From DASZHJ01 sp035581425 (GTDB lineage Bacteria; Pseudomonadota; Alphaproteobacteria; ATCC43930; CGMCC-115725), in the NCBI GenBank assembly GCA_035581425.1, contig DATJVP010000170.1, positions 1 to 27,109 of the forward strand: a stretch of 27,109 nt of DNA, in the 5' to 3' direction. Positions 15,756 to 22,662 of the stretch are shown piece after piece. A model generated the notes under the pieces. That model was not told the origin of the DNA. It did not search any database and saw only the letters and a program-made list of their open reading frames with translations. The position numbers were made by a program, and so were the translations under genes. The number at the start of each line of letters is the position of its first letter. The stretch's first letter is position 1.

Positions 15756-16426
15756 CGCGCACCGGGGCGAGCCGCCGCATCGCGCGGCGGCAGCTTCGCC
15801 AGGAGCGAGAGCACCGCCACGACGAGCCCAACGGCGACGAGGTGCACGCCGAGGTCCATGAAGGTCACGTCGAAGGGGTGAAAGAACTGCAGAAGGAAAG
15901 CCGCAATCCCCGCGACCCCGAGACCGCCCATGGCGGCGACAGGGATCGGGGAGAGCGGACACGCCCGCCGCAGCAGCAGGAGCAGGCTTGCACCGAGCGG
16001 TAGCCCCGTCGCGAGGATGAAAGCAAGGCAGTGCGAGCTCTCGCCGATTTCCCAGCCCTCGGGTCCGAAGGCAATCCAGTGCCGGTAGCAGCTATAGCCG
16101 CTGCTCGCGATCCAGAGAGCGAGCGTTGGGAGCGGCAGCAGCGCCCATAGCCGCGAGCGGTCGGGAAGGCTCAACTCGAAAGCCGCGAGCACACCTGCGA
16201 TCCCCGTGACGAGCGTTGCCGCGAGCTCGATCGCGAGCTTCGGGTCGCGCGCGCGCTCGAGGAACGTCCGCAAATCTGAGAAGACGAGGATGCCGATCGC
16301 CGCAAGCGCCGCGACCGGCAGCAGCCAGAGTACCGTGCGCATGGCCGGCGGGGGGAGCCGGCGCATGGGCGTCGCATCCGCCGCGAGCCGCTCAATCAGC
16401 CGTTCCGTCGCGCCGCTCACCTTCAT
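15752..16426 (-). CDS. nrsF: NrsF-like (DUF1109) membrane anti-sigma factor
   Basis: A 224-residue integral membrane protein with a polar N-terminal stretch (about 1-30) and six predicted membrane segments (about 31-50, 66-84, 92-109, 131-151, 161-181, 188-211), the layout of DUF1109/NrsF. Three cysteines (113, 133, 156) lie in or near loops and membrane ends, and there are histidines at 116, 132, 183 and 195. In Caulobacter the NrsF protein holds back SigF and, as I recall, needs conserved cysteines to sense heavy metals. The start ATG overlaps the sigma factor stop by four bases (ATGA), with a GAGGGGAG ribosome site, so the two are co-translated. It probably sequesters the sigma factor at the inner membrane until metal or thiol stress. 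Confidence 0.88.
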   Translation of the reverse strand: MKVSGATERLIERLAADATPMRRLPPPAMRTVLWLLPVAALAAIGILVFSDLRTFLERARDPKLAIELAATLVTGIAGVLAAFELSLPDRSRLWALLPLPTLALWIASSGYSCYRHWIAFGPEGWEIGESSHCLAFILATGLPLGASLLLLLRRACPLSPIPVAAMGGLGVAGIAAFLLQFFHPFDVTFMDLGVHLVAVGLVVAVLSLLAKLPPRDAAARPGAR

Positions 16427-16998
16427 GCTCCCCTCAAGTGCGCGCGCAGTGCCTTGATCGCGCGATGGATGCTCACTTTCAGCGATCCCGCCGACTTGCC
16501 GCTCGCCTGCGCCGCCTCTTCAAGCGACATCTCCCGGAGCTTCACCAGCTCAATCGCCTGCCGCTGGCCCTCCGGCAGCGTCGCAACGGCAAGGGCGAGC
16601 TCCGCCGCGCGATCGGCGGCGTCTTTATCCTTATTCGCCGCGGGATCGGCAAAGGTTTCATAGGCCTCCTCGTCCGCGACTTCGCGTGCGTCCGAGCGCA
16701 TCCGACGCCGCAGCAGGTCGATCGAGCGCCGCCGTGCGATCGCCGCGAGCCAAGGCGTGAATGGCCGCCGGGGATCGTAGGTGTGGCGCACCCGGTGAAT
16801 TGTGAGAAGCACGTCCTGGACGACGTCCTCGATGCGGTCCGGCCGCCGGTGCTGTCGTGCCACCACGGCGCGGATGAATGGGAGACAGTCGCGCAGCAGC
16901 GCCTCGTAGCAAGCGCGGTCGCCCGCCTGCGCCGCCGCCATCAGTCGCGACCAGCGCTCATCTCTCACGACATCGTGACCGGATTCTTCGGCCGCCAT
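16423..16998 (-). CDS. sigF: ECF RNA polymerase sigma factor, SigF type
   Basis: A 191-residue ECF sigma factor. Region 2 (about residues 38-100) includes RIEDVVQDVLLTIHRVRHTYDPRRPFTPWLAAIARRRSIDLLRR, with the -10 recognition helix. Region 4 (about 140-189) reads LPEGQRQAIELVKLREMSLEEAAQASGKSAGSLKVSIHRAIKALRAHL, a clear helix-turn-helix for the -35 element. It is translationally coupled to the NrsF-like gene and divergent from the bufferin operon. The ATG at 16998 is chosen; a TTG at 17037 would add 13 residues and overlap the divergent promoter. The same gene order in Caulobacter (sigF, anti-sigma, DUF2282-DUF692-DUF2063) makes the SigF assignment likely. I found no matching SigF-type box on the minus strand ahead of this gene, so autoregulation is not evident. 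Confidence 0.9.
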   Translation of the reverse strand: MAAEESGHDVVRDERWSRLMAAAQAGDRACYEALLRDCLPFIRAVVARQHRRPDRIEDVVQDVLLTIHRVRHTYDPRRPFTPWLAAIARRRSIDLLRRRMRSDAREVADEEAYETFADPAANKDKDAADRAAELALAVATLPEGQRQAIELVKLREMSLEEAAQASGKSAGSLKVSIHRAIKALRAHLRGA

Positions 16999-17020
16999 CC
17001 CTAATTCCGCCTGTCCAGAC

Positions 17021-17045
17021 GTAACTTCGCCGAGCAACCCGCGAA
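17021..17045 (+). promoter_or_regulatory. Candidate SigF-type ECF promoter of the bufferin operon
   Basis: GTAAC at 17021-17025 and CGAA at 17042-17045 are separated by exactly 16 bases. This matches the -35 (GTAACC) and -10 (CGAA) elements reported, as I recall, for Caulobacter SigF, except that the last C of the -35 hexamer is T here. Transcription would start near 17052, leaving a leader of about 60 bases before the bufA ATG. The position between the divergent sigma gene and bufA fits direct control of bufA by that sigma factor. Confidence 0.6.
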
Positions 17046-17114
17046 CCCAAGAATGCGGGCGCTCGGCAACAGCCGGTGGTCCGCGGGATCCTAATCATAG
17101 CGGGAGAGAGTTCG

Positions 17115-17405
17115 ATGCAAAAGCAGTCCACCCGGATTTCCGTTCTCGTGGCCTCGGCGGTTGCCGCGACCCTTGGCGGCGCAGTGCTCGCCAATGCGGC
17201 CGGCCCCGTCGCGGAGCCGACGAGCTTCAAGTCCGAGAAGTGTTACGGCGTCGCCGTCGCAGGCATGAACGATTGCGCCTCGACCAGCAGCCATTCCTGC
17301 GGGGGCCTCGCCAAGATGACCGGCGATCCCCAGTCCTGGATCTTCGTGCCGGCCGGCACCTGCGCGAAGATCAACGGCGGCAGCCTCACGCCGAAGAAGT
17401 CGTGA
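17115..17405 (+). CDS. bufA: Bufferin precursor BufA (DUF2282)
   Basis: A 96-residue exported peptide precursor. Residues 1-28 are a signal peptide (MQKQSTRIS, hydrophobic VLVASAVAATLGGAVL, then ANA). The mature part carries four cysteines at 43, 54, 62 and 83 in the DUF2282 pattern: EKCYGVAVAG, NDCA, HSCGG, WIFVPAGTCAKINGGSLTP. DUF2282 peptides are the precursors of bufferins, ribosomal copper-binding peptides in which two of the cysteines (the central ones, as I recall) are turned into thiooxazole rings by a DUF692 enzyme with a DUF2063 partner. Both are encoded directly downstream. The ATG has a GGGAGAGAG ribosome site. A Met precedes the NDC motif; I recall polar residues at this position in other members, but have not checked. 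Confidence 0.9.
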   Translation: MQKQSTRISVLVASAVAATLGGAVLANAAGPVAEPTSFKSEKCYGVAVAGMNDCASTSSHSCGGLAKMTGDPQSWIFVPAGTCAKINGGSLTPKKS

Positions 17406-17437
17406 GCGACCGGCTCTGACGGAAGGGAGCGGGTTCG

Positions 17438-18313
17438 ATGACCTCGACGATGCGGCACTCGGCGCCGATACCGGCGCGCGCCGGCCTCGGCCTGCGCGGA
17501 CCGCACCTCGCCGAGGTCCTCGCGACCCGCCCCGCCGTCGCTTGGTTCGAAGTGCATCCCGAGAACTATATGGGCGAGGGTCCCGCCCTTGCCGCGCTCG
17601 AGCGCATCCGCCGCGACTATTGCCTGAGCCTGCACGGCGTCGGCCTCTCCCTCGGCAGCGCCGAGGGCATCGATCGCGCGCATCTCGCGCGGCTCCGGCG
17701 TCTCGTCGAGCGGCTCGAGCCGGGCCTCATCTCCGAGCATCTCTCCTGGAGCGTGAGCGGCGGCATCTACCTCAACGACCTGCTGCCGCTGCCGCTCGAG
17801 GAGGAGAGCCTCGCGATCGTCGCGCGAAACGTCGAAACCATGCAGGAGGCGCTGGGACGGCGTGTGCTCGTTGAAAATCCCTCCGCCTATCTCCGCTTCC
17901 GCCATACCACCATTCCTGAACCCGAGTTTCTCGCGGCCCTCGTGCACAGAACCGGCTGCGGTCTCCTCTGCGACGTCAACAACGCCTATGTGAGCGCGGT
18001 CAATCTCGGCGGCGATCCCCGCGCCTATCTCCATGCGCTGCCGCCCTTCGCCGTCGGCGAGATTCACCTCGCAGGGCATTTTCGGACGGAGCGGCAGGGC
18101 CGCACCCTGCTGATCGACGATCACGGCTCGCAGGTCTCCGAGCCGGTCTGGGAGCTTTACGCCGAGGCGCTCGGGCGCTTCGGAGCGGTGCCGACCCTCA
18201 TCGAATGGGACCGCGAGCTTCCGTCGCTCGACCTGCTGATGCGCGAGGCAGCCCGTGCCGACGGGATCGCGCGCCGCGCCTTGGACGGAGCCGACCGTGC
18301 CCGGGTTGCGTGA
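17438..18313 (+). CDS. bufB: DUF692 multinuclear iron enzyme BufB, bufferin maturase
   Basis: A 291-residue DUF692/MNIO (MbnB-like) TIM-barrel enzyme. Family motifs in order: GLGLRGPH (16-23), WFEVHPENYM (36-45), HGVGLSLGS (66-74), SEHLSWS (99-105), VENPSAYL (145-152), CDVNNAYV (178-185), GEIHLAGH (207-214), IDDHGSQV (226-233) and EWDRELP (256-262). The His, Glu and Asp residues in these motifs (for example H66, E146, D179, H210, H229, E256) are the likely iron ligands. MNIO enzymes oxidise cysteine in peptide substrates; here the substrate should be BufA. It starts 33 bases after bufA stops, with a GGAAGGGAG site, and overlaps bufC by 17 bases. Confidence 0.92.
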   Translation: MTSTMRHSAPIPARAGLGLRGPHLAEVLATRPAVAWFEVHPENYMGEGPALAALERIRRDYCLSLHGVGLSLGSAEGIDRAHLARLRRLVERLEPGLISEHLSWSVSGGIYLNDLLPLPLEEESLAIVARNVETMQEALGRRVLVENPSAYLRFRHTTIPEPEFLAALVHRTGCGLLCDVNNAYVSAVNLGGDPRAYLHALPPFAVGEIHLAGHFRTERQGRTLLIDDHGSQVSEPVWELYAEALGRFGAVPTLIEWDRELPSLDLLMREAARADGIARRALDGADRARVA

Positions 18314-19067
18314 ACTGCAGCGGGATTTCCGCGCGGCACTGCTCACGGGCGAGGCGTCCGCCCTCGCCCCGTTCCTTCTCGGGGATGATATCCGCTGGGA
18401 GAGTCGACTCGACATCCACCGGAACAATGTCCGAGGCACCCTCTCGACGGTTCTGGTGGAATGCTTTCCGGCGGTGCGAAGGATCGTTGACGCGCGATTC
18501 TTCGACTACGCCGCCGACGCCTTTCTCCGAGCAAGGCCGCCGGTGAGCCCATGCCTCCACGACTATGGCGCAGATTTCCCGGATTTCCTCGCGAACTTCG
18601 CACCGTGCCATGATCTCCCCTATTTACCGGACGTAGCGTGGCTGGAGTGGCTCCTGCACCGCGCGGCCGTCGCCGCGGAGACGCCGTTTCTCGGAACGGC
18701 GTCGCTCGCCGCGGTTACAGTCGAGCGCACGCCGGTGCTGCGGCTGCATTTCCATCCCGCATTCGGGCTTCTCCAATCGCCATGGCCGGTCGAGCACATT
18801 TGGGAAGCGAACCGGCCCGGACAGGAAAGCGATGCCCCGATCGATCTCGGCTCGGGCGGCGTCCGTCTCGAGGTCATGCGCCGCGATGGGAGCGTCCGGC
18901 TGCGGAGCCTCGACGCCCCGACCTTCGCCTTTCGCCGCGCGCTCCACGAGGGAGTGGCGCTCGAGGCAGCGGCCAGCGCGGTGCTCGCGCTTGATCCCGA
19001 TTTCGATCTTGCCGCGGGATTGTCGGCGCTCTTCGGCGAGGGACTCGTCACGGAGCTATCGACGTGA
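18297..19067 (+). CDS. bufC: DUF2063 partner protein BufC
   Basis: A 256-residue protein. The N-terminal part (about 1-95) is the DUF2063 domain: LRELQRDFRAALLTGE, then RLDIHRNNVRGTLSTVLVECFPAVRRIVDARFF and PPVSPCLHDYGADFPDFLANF. The C-terminal half has HFHPAFGLLQSPWPVEHIWEANR and a segment ending FDLAAGLSALFGEGLV. In DUF692 systems this partner is thought to bind the precursor peptide and present it to the enzyme. The start is taken as GTG at 18297, with GGAG six bases upstream, inside the end of bufB; a GTG at 18255 is possible but lacks this site. Its stop overlaps the start of the DoxX gene by four bases (GTGA). Confidence 0.88.
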   Translation: MPGLRELQRDFRAALLTGEASALAPFLLGDDIRWESRLDIHRNNVRGTLSTVLVECFPAVRRIVDARFFDYAADAFLRARPPVSPCLHDYGADFPDFLANFAPCHDLPYLPDVAWLEWLLHRAAVAAETPFLGTASLAAVTVERTPVLRLHFHPAFGLLQSPWPVEHIWEANRPGQESDAPIDLGSGGVRLEVMRRDGSVRLRSLDAPTFAFRRALHEGVALEAAASAVLALDPDFDLAAGLSALFGEGLVTELST

Positions 19068-19528
19068 TCGCGACTGCGGCGCGGCTCTTCCTCAGCCTTG
19101 CGGAGCGCATTCCGCTTTGGCTGGTGCAGCTCTTCTTCCGGGTCGGCGTATCCGGGATCTTCTTCAATGCAGGGCTCGGCAAGGTCCAGAGCTGGTCGCA
19201 AACGGTTCAGCTCTTCGCCGACGAATACAAAGTGCCGCTGCTGCCGCCGGAAATCGCGGCGAAGATGGCTGCGGCCGTCGAGCTCGGCTGCCCCATTCTG
19301 CTCGTCCTAGGCCTTGCCACGCGGCTTGCGACCCTGCCGATGCTGGTGATGTGCTTCGTCATCGGCGCTCTCGTCTATCCGGAGTTCTGGTACGAGCAGG
19401 TACTTTGGGCGGGGCCGCTGCTCTATCTGCTCGCGCGCGGTCCCGGGCCGCTCTCGCTCGATCGCCTGCTGGCGCCCTTCCTCTTCTCAGGTGCGGGTGC
19501 GCGAGATCACGTGCTGGATCAGCGATGA
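19064..19528 (+). CDS. DoxX-family membrane protein of the bufferin operon
   Basis: A 154-residue inner-membrane protein with about four hydrophobic segments. DoxX hallmarks are LFFRVGVSGIFFNAGLGKVQSW in the first helix and a second helix, AAAVELGCPILLVLGLATRLATLPMLVMCFVIGALVYP. It is translationally coupled to bufC (GTGA overlap) and ends the operon. DoxX proteins often accompany DUF692/DUF2063 genes, and their biochemical role there is unclear; a redox role in the membrane has been suggested for the family. The last 42 bases overlap the 3' end of the convergent ycjF gene, an unusually long convergent overlap, so its C-terminal tail (GAGARDHVLDQR) is antisense to ycjF codons. Confidence 0.88.
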   Translation: MIATAARLFLSLAERIPLWLVQLFFRVGVSGIFFNAGLGKVQSWSQTVQLFADEYKVPLLPPEIAAKMAAAVELGCPILLVLGLATRLATLPMLVMCFVIGALVYPEFWYEQVLWAGPLLYLLARGPGPLSLDRLLAPFLFSGAGARDHVLDQR

Positions 19529-20524
19529 GATCGAGGGGGTCTCGCCCTTCTGGAACGGCACCGGGCGGCAGACCCCCATGATGATGGTGCCGAGCCGCGC
19601 CATACGCTGCGCGGCGTAAACGGCTTCCGCCAGATCCGCCGCCACCTTCTCGAGGAGCCCCGTGCCGATGTGCTGCATGAGCGCGCCGGTCACGAGGTCG
19701 ACCGCGCCGAGCTTTCCGGTCTCCAGCAGCAGCCGGCGCAGCAGATGCGTCGTCGCGGCGAGTCCGGGCCGGTGGCCATAGGCGCCGGCGATGCCGCGCA
19801 CCATCCGGAGGCCGCAGCCCAGGAAGAAGATCGTGTCCGTAATCGCGATCGGGCTGATCGCGGTGATGGTGAAGGCCTGAAGGACCGCCGCGCGCACCGC
19901 GCCCTCGGCCTGGGCGTCGAGCGGGCGGATCACGCATTGCGAGAAAATCTCGATCTGCTGCGCGGCCGTGTGATGCGGCTGCACCTGGCGGCGGAAGGAC
20001 TCGATGGCCGCGTGGCCCACGACCTCCCGCGGTAGCGCCGAGAGCACGTGGCCGATCTCGCGCCGTGCCTCATCGGTGGTGAGCGTCGTTCCCACGGGCA
20101 TCAGGCGAAGCTGAACCGTCTCGACGCTGCGCAGCCGGAAGAAGCTCCTGAGCTCGCTCAGCACGAAGTAGAGCCCGCCGAGGACGCCGGCTCCGACCGC
20201 GACCGAGGCGACGATCCCCGTCGCGAGATTGCGTTCATAGGCCGCGAGGATCCAATTCGCGGCATCGACGCCGAGCCAACCCACGAGGAGGAGCCCGATG
20301 CCGAGGATCGCGAGCTTCGCCCCGCGCCGGTGCCGGCGCGGCGGCGGCGCGGGCTCTGGCTGCATCATGTCCGCAGGCTCGGGCGTCGCGATGGGACCCA
20401 AGACTTTCGTCTCGATGACGCGCGGCGCGGGTGCGGCCTCCCGCTGCGGCGCCGCGGGCGGAGGCAGCTCGACCTCGATCACGCGCGGCCCGAGGCCCTG
20501 CGATGCTTCCGGCTTGTCGCTCAT
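19487..20524 (-). CDS. ycjF: YcjF-family (TIGR01620/DUF697) membrane protein
   Basis: A 345-residue inner-membrane protein. Residues 1-65 are Pro/Glu-rich and probably disordered (RVIEVELPPPAAP, RVIETKVLGPIATPEP). Two membrane helices follow (about 69-90 and 101-122: LAILGIGLLLVGWLGVDAANWIL and GIVASVAVGAGVLGGLYFVL). The DUF697 part includes a hydrophobic FTITAISPIAITDTIFFLGCGLRMVRGIAGAYGHRPG segment and GTGLLEKVAADLAEAVYAAQRMARLG near the end. YcjF is encoded with the YcjX GTPase-like protein in many Gram-negative bacteria and is linked to envelope stress in E. coli. Its ATG overlaps the ycjX stop by four bases (ATGA). Its own stop lies inside the DoxX gene on the other strand. Confidence 0.92.
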   Translation of the reverse strand: MSDKPEASQGLGPRVIEVELPPPAAPQREAAPAPRVIETKVLGPIATPEPADMMQPEPAPPPRRHRRGAKLAILGIGLLLVGWLGVDAANWILAAYERNLATGIVASVAVGAGVLGGLYFVLSELRSFFRLRSVETVQLRLMPVGTTLTTDEARREIGHVLSALPREVVGHAAIESFRRQVQPHHTAAQQIEIFSQCVIRPLDAQAEGAVRAAVLQAFTITAISPIAITDTIFFLGCGLRMVRGIAGAYGHRPGLAATTHLLRRLLLETGKLGAVDLVTGALMQHIGTGLLEKVAADLAEAVYAAQRMARLGTIIMGVCRPVPFQKGETPSISSLIQHVISRTRT

Positions 20525-21981
20525 CGCAAACGGTCCCCCAGCAGGAATTCGAGGGCAGCATCGAGGTTGATGTGGGGAACGCCGTCGGTGGGCGAGGCAT
20601 CGACGCCCGCGGGCTCGAAGATCGGCACATTGAGGAAGGGCGTGCCCCAGCTCTCTCGCGGCGGCGGCTTGATCGGCACGCTGCCGACGAAGAGCTGGAC
20701 CTGCTTCGCCGAGCCCACGGGCTTGCCGATCACGACTTGCACGCGCTGGCCGTCGATCTCCTGCGTCGCCTCTTGGGTCGCGACCACCGAGGCGATCGCC
20801 ATGGCGTCGACACTCGCGCTGCTGCCCCGCATCTCCACCGTCGAGCCCGCGGCCATGTTGCGCAGGAGCTCCGCGAGATTGTCGCGCTGGATGCTCGGAA
20901 CGTGATCCGCCTTTGTCGCCGCGAAGAGCACCTTCTCGATGCTGGCGCCGCCGAGGAGCGTCATAAGGATCGAGCGCTGGCCGTAGCGAAAGCTCCCGAC
21001 CAGGGCCTCGATCGCCAGCTTCGTGTCCTCGAAGGCCTCGGGCCCCGCGAGCAGCGAGCGCAGAACGTCCACCAGCACGATCTGCCGCGTGAAGTGGCGG
21101 AAGTGCTGCTGGTAGAACTCCGCTACGGCCTGGCGCTTGTAGACCTCGAAGCGCGCGTGCATGAGATGGGCGAGACTGCCCTGCGCGGGCTCGACGGTCC
21201 CCTCGGGCAAGTCGAGCGGGCAGAAATGCAGATAGGGCGCGTCGTCGAGCAGTCCCTGGCAGAGGAACCGGCCGGGCTGCAGGAAATTGAGTCCGTGCTC
21301 GTTGCGGGCCTTGAGGAGATAGGCGCGGTAAAGCTCGTATGCCTGGTTTGCGACCGCCTCATCCGCGGGTTTGGTCGGGTTCTGGCGGGCGATATAGCCG
21401 AGGAATTCCTGGCCGATCGTCGCGCGGATGCCGCTGCGGCAGAGGCGCAGCATGGTGCGCGACCATTCGGCATAGGTCTGCGTCAGGAGCGGCAGGTCGA
21501 GCAGCCATTCGCCGGGGTAGTCGACGAGCTGGAGCCGCAAGATCCCCGTATCGCCCGCGAGCTTGCCGAGCGTGTTCGCGGGCGTGAAGCGGAGGTCGAG
21601 CTCGATCTCGCTCACGTCGGTCGTGCGCTCGGGCCAATCCGGCGGCCGCGCGCTCATCTTCGCGATGTTGGTGGTGTAGGGAAAGCGCGGCAGGGTCTGC
21701 GCGCCGATGCTCTCGAGCTTTGCCGAGAGGAACCGCTTCTCCGACACCATCTTAAGGAGCGGCATGCGCGGCGAGCCCTGGGTCGCGCTCAGGAGATTGT
21801 GGATGAGGCTCGTGATGAAGACGGTCTTGCCGGCGCGGCTCAGGCCCGTGACGGCAAGCCGGACCGTCGCGCCGGTCGCGAGGTCCTTGATCTGCCCGGC
21901 CTTGGCGAGGAACGCCGGTGCCTTGCCGATGACCTCCGTCGCCTTCCCGAGGACGGTCGAGAACGAGGGGAGCTTCGCCAT
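20521..21981 (-). CDS. ycjX: YcjX-family (DUF463) P-loop protein
   Basis: A 486-residue P-loop NTPase of the YcjX group, full length. The Walker A motif GLSRAGKT is at residues 46-53, followed by the family segment VFITSLIHNLL. LQLVDYPGEWLLDLPLL supplies the switch II-like DxPG motif and LFAATKADHVP the TKxD base-recognition motif, which suggests guanine nucleotides. The C-terminal part has the family segments WGTPFLNVPIFEP and INLDAALEFLLGDRL. It is upstream of and translationally coupled to ycjF, and the two products are thought to act together at the inner membrane. A -35/-10-like pair lies 39-68 bases upstream of the ATG. Confidence 0.93.
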   Translation of the reverse strand: MAKLPSFSTVLGKATEVIGKAPAFLAKAGQIKDLATGATVRLAVTGLSRAGKTVFITSLIHNLLSATQGSPRMPLLKMVSEKRFLSAKLESIGAQTLPRFPYTTNIAKMSARPPDWPERTTDVSEIELDLRFTPANTLGKLAGDTGILRLQLVDYPGEWLLDLPLLTQTYAEWSRTMLRLCRSGIRATIGQEFLGYIARQNPTKPADEAVANQAYELYRAYLLKARNEHGLNFLQPGRFLCQGLLDDAPYLHFCPLDLPEGTVEPAQGSLAHLMHARFEVYKRQAVAEFYQQHFRHFTRQIVLVDVLRSLLAGPEAFEDTKLAIEALVGSFRYGQRSILMTLLGGASIEKVLFAATKADHVPSIQRDNLAELLRNMAAGSTVEMRGSSASVDAMAIASVVATQEATQEIDGQRVQVVIGKPVGSAKQVQLFVGSVPIKPPPRESWGTPFLNVPIFEPAGVDASPTDGVPHINLDAALEFLLGDRLR

Positions 21982-22019
21982 GTCCGCGCGCCTAATGCCC
22001 TCCGGGCGGGAAGGCCGGC

Positions 22020-22049
22020 ATTATGCGGGGATAGCGCGACGAAAGGCAA
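22020..22049 (-). promoter_or_regulatory. Candidate promoter of ycjX-ycjF
   Basis: On the minus strand TTGCCT (22049-22044) and CATAAT (22025-22020) are separated by 18 bases. They match the vegetative consensus at four and five of six positions. The -10 end lies 39 bases upstream of the ycjX ATG. A near-perfect direct repeat of GCGWCGAAAGGC (22036-22047 and 22053-22064) overlaps and precedes the -35 element and could be an activator or repressor site. Promoters in this group of bacteria are variable, so this is a candidate only. Confidence 0.4.
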
Positions 22050-22064
22050 TTCGCGTCGAAAGGC
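22036..22064. repeat. Two direct repeats, GCGACGAAAGGC and GCGTCGAAAGGC
   Basis: Two 12-base units at 22036-22047 and 22053-22064 differ at a single base, with a 17-base period. They lie in the gap between the VOC gene stop and ycjX and overlap the candidate ycjX -35 element. Spacing of about one and a half helical turns is not typical for same-face binding, so the repeat may be fortuitous. Confidence 0.4.
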
Positions 22065-22103
22065 GCGGCCCCCGGCGGAAGTGGCCCTAACGATCGATGG
22101 GCG

Positions 22104-22598
22104 TCAGGCCTTCGCGTGCTGCTTCATGTGCTCGGCGATAGCGGCCTGCGCGCGCTTATGCAGCTCCTGTTGCGGCACGTCTTCCGTGTGCGTGGCGACG
22201 TGCCAGACGTGACCGAAGGGATCCTCGAAGGATCCCATGCGATCGCCGTAGAATTTGTCCTCGATCGGCCGCAGGGTCTTGGCGCCCGCGGCTGCCAAGC
22301 GCTTTGCCGTGGCGTCGACGTCCTCGACATAGAGATGGATCGAAACGCCGGAGCCGCCACTGAGGCGCGGGCCGTGCGCACCCATTTCCGGAAACTCGTC
22401 GCTGAGCATGATCTTGGAATCGCCGATGCCGAGCTCGGCGTGGCCGATCTTGCCGTCGGGATGCGCGATGCGCAGTACCTCCTTCGCGCCGAAGGCCGTC
22501 TTGTAGAAGGCGATGGCGCGCTCCGCGCCGTCGATCGTCAGATAGGGAATGACGGAGTGATACCCTTCGGGAATCGGCCTGATCTTGCCTGCGGGCAT
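22104..22598 (-). CDS. VOC/glyoxalase-fold protein (PhnB-like)
   Basis: A 164-residue protein of the vicinal-oxygen-chelate superfamily, PhnB-like branch. It starts with PEGYHSVIPYLTIDGAERAIAFYKTAFGAKEVLRI, the typical first beta-alpha-beta module, continues with IGHAELGIGDSKIMLSDEFPEMG, and has a second module VSIHLYVEDVDATAKRLAAAGAKTLRPIEDKFYGDRMGSFEDPFGHVWHVATH ending in an Ala/Lys/Gln-rich helix. No metal-binding residue assignment is certain, and PhnB-like proteins often have no known substrate. The ATG at 22598 is fixed by a near-perfect ribosome site (AGGAGGTGATC) at 22601-22611; an in-frame start at 22640 lacks one. The upstream gap holds a palindrome pair (see 22626-22662). Confidence 0.9.
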   Translation of the reverse strand: MPAGKIRPIPEGYHSVIPYLTIDGAERAIAFYKTAFGAKEVLRIAHPDGKIGHAELGIGDSKIMLSDEFPEMGAHGPRLSGGSGVSIHLYVEDVDATAKRLAAAGAKTLRPIEDKFYGDRMGSFEDPFGHVWHVATHTEDVPQQELHKRAQAAIAEHMKQHAKA

Positions 22599-22600
22599 GT

Positions 22601-22611
22601 GATCACCTCCT
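22601..22611 (-). promoter_or_regulatory. Near-perfect Shine-Dalgarno site of the VOC gene
   Basis: On the minus strand AGGAGGTGATC lies just upstream of the ATG at 22598. This is an 11-base match to the complement of the 16S rRNA 3' end, stronger than any other ribosome site in the window. It settles the start of the VOC gene and predicts efficient translation. Confidence 0.8.
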
Positions 22612-22625
22612 CTCGGGAAAGGCGC

Positions 22626-22662
22626 CTTCGCGCGAAGCATCTATGAATCTGGTTTCGCGCGA
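22626..22662. promoter_or_regulatory. Candidate operator: palindrome pair upstream of the VOC gene
   Basis: CTTCGCGCGAAG at 22626-22637 is a perfect 12-base palindrome. TTCGCGCGAG at 22654-22663 repeats nine bases of its core, 26 bases further upstream of the VOC gene. A TTGACC hexamer on the minus strand (22673-22668) just beyond could be the -35 element; no good -10 hexamer is visible. CG-rich palindromes are common in GC-rich DNA, so the evidence is modest. Confidence 0.35.

Noticed and set aside
14223..15962. 579-codon minus-strand reading frame opposite the porin gene
   Set aside because: No recognisable domain; the plus strand has a signal peptide, barrel strands and terminal Phe.
16999..17114. 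A second SigF-type box facing the sigma gene
   Set aside because: No GTAAC/CGAA pair at 15-17 base spacing is found on the minus strand in this gap.
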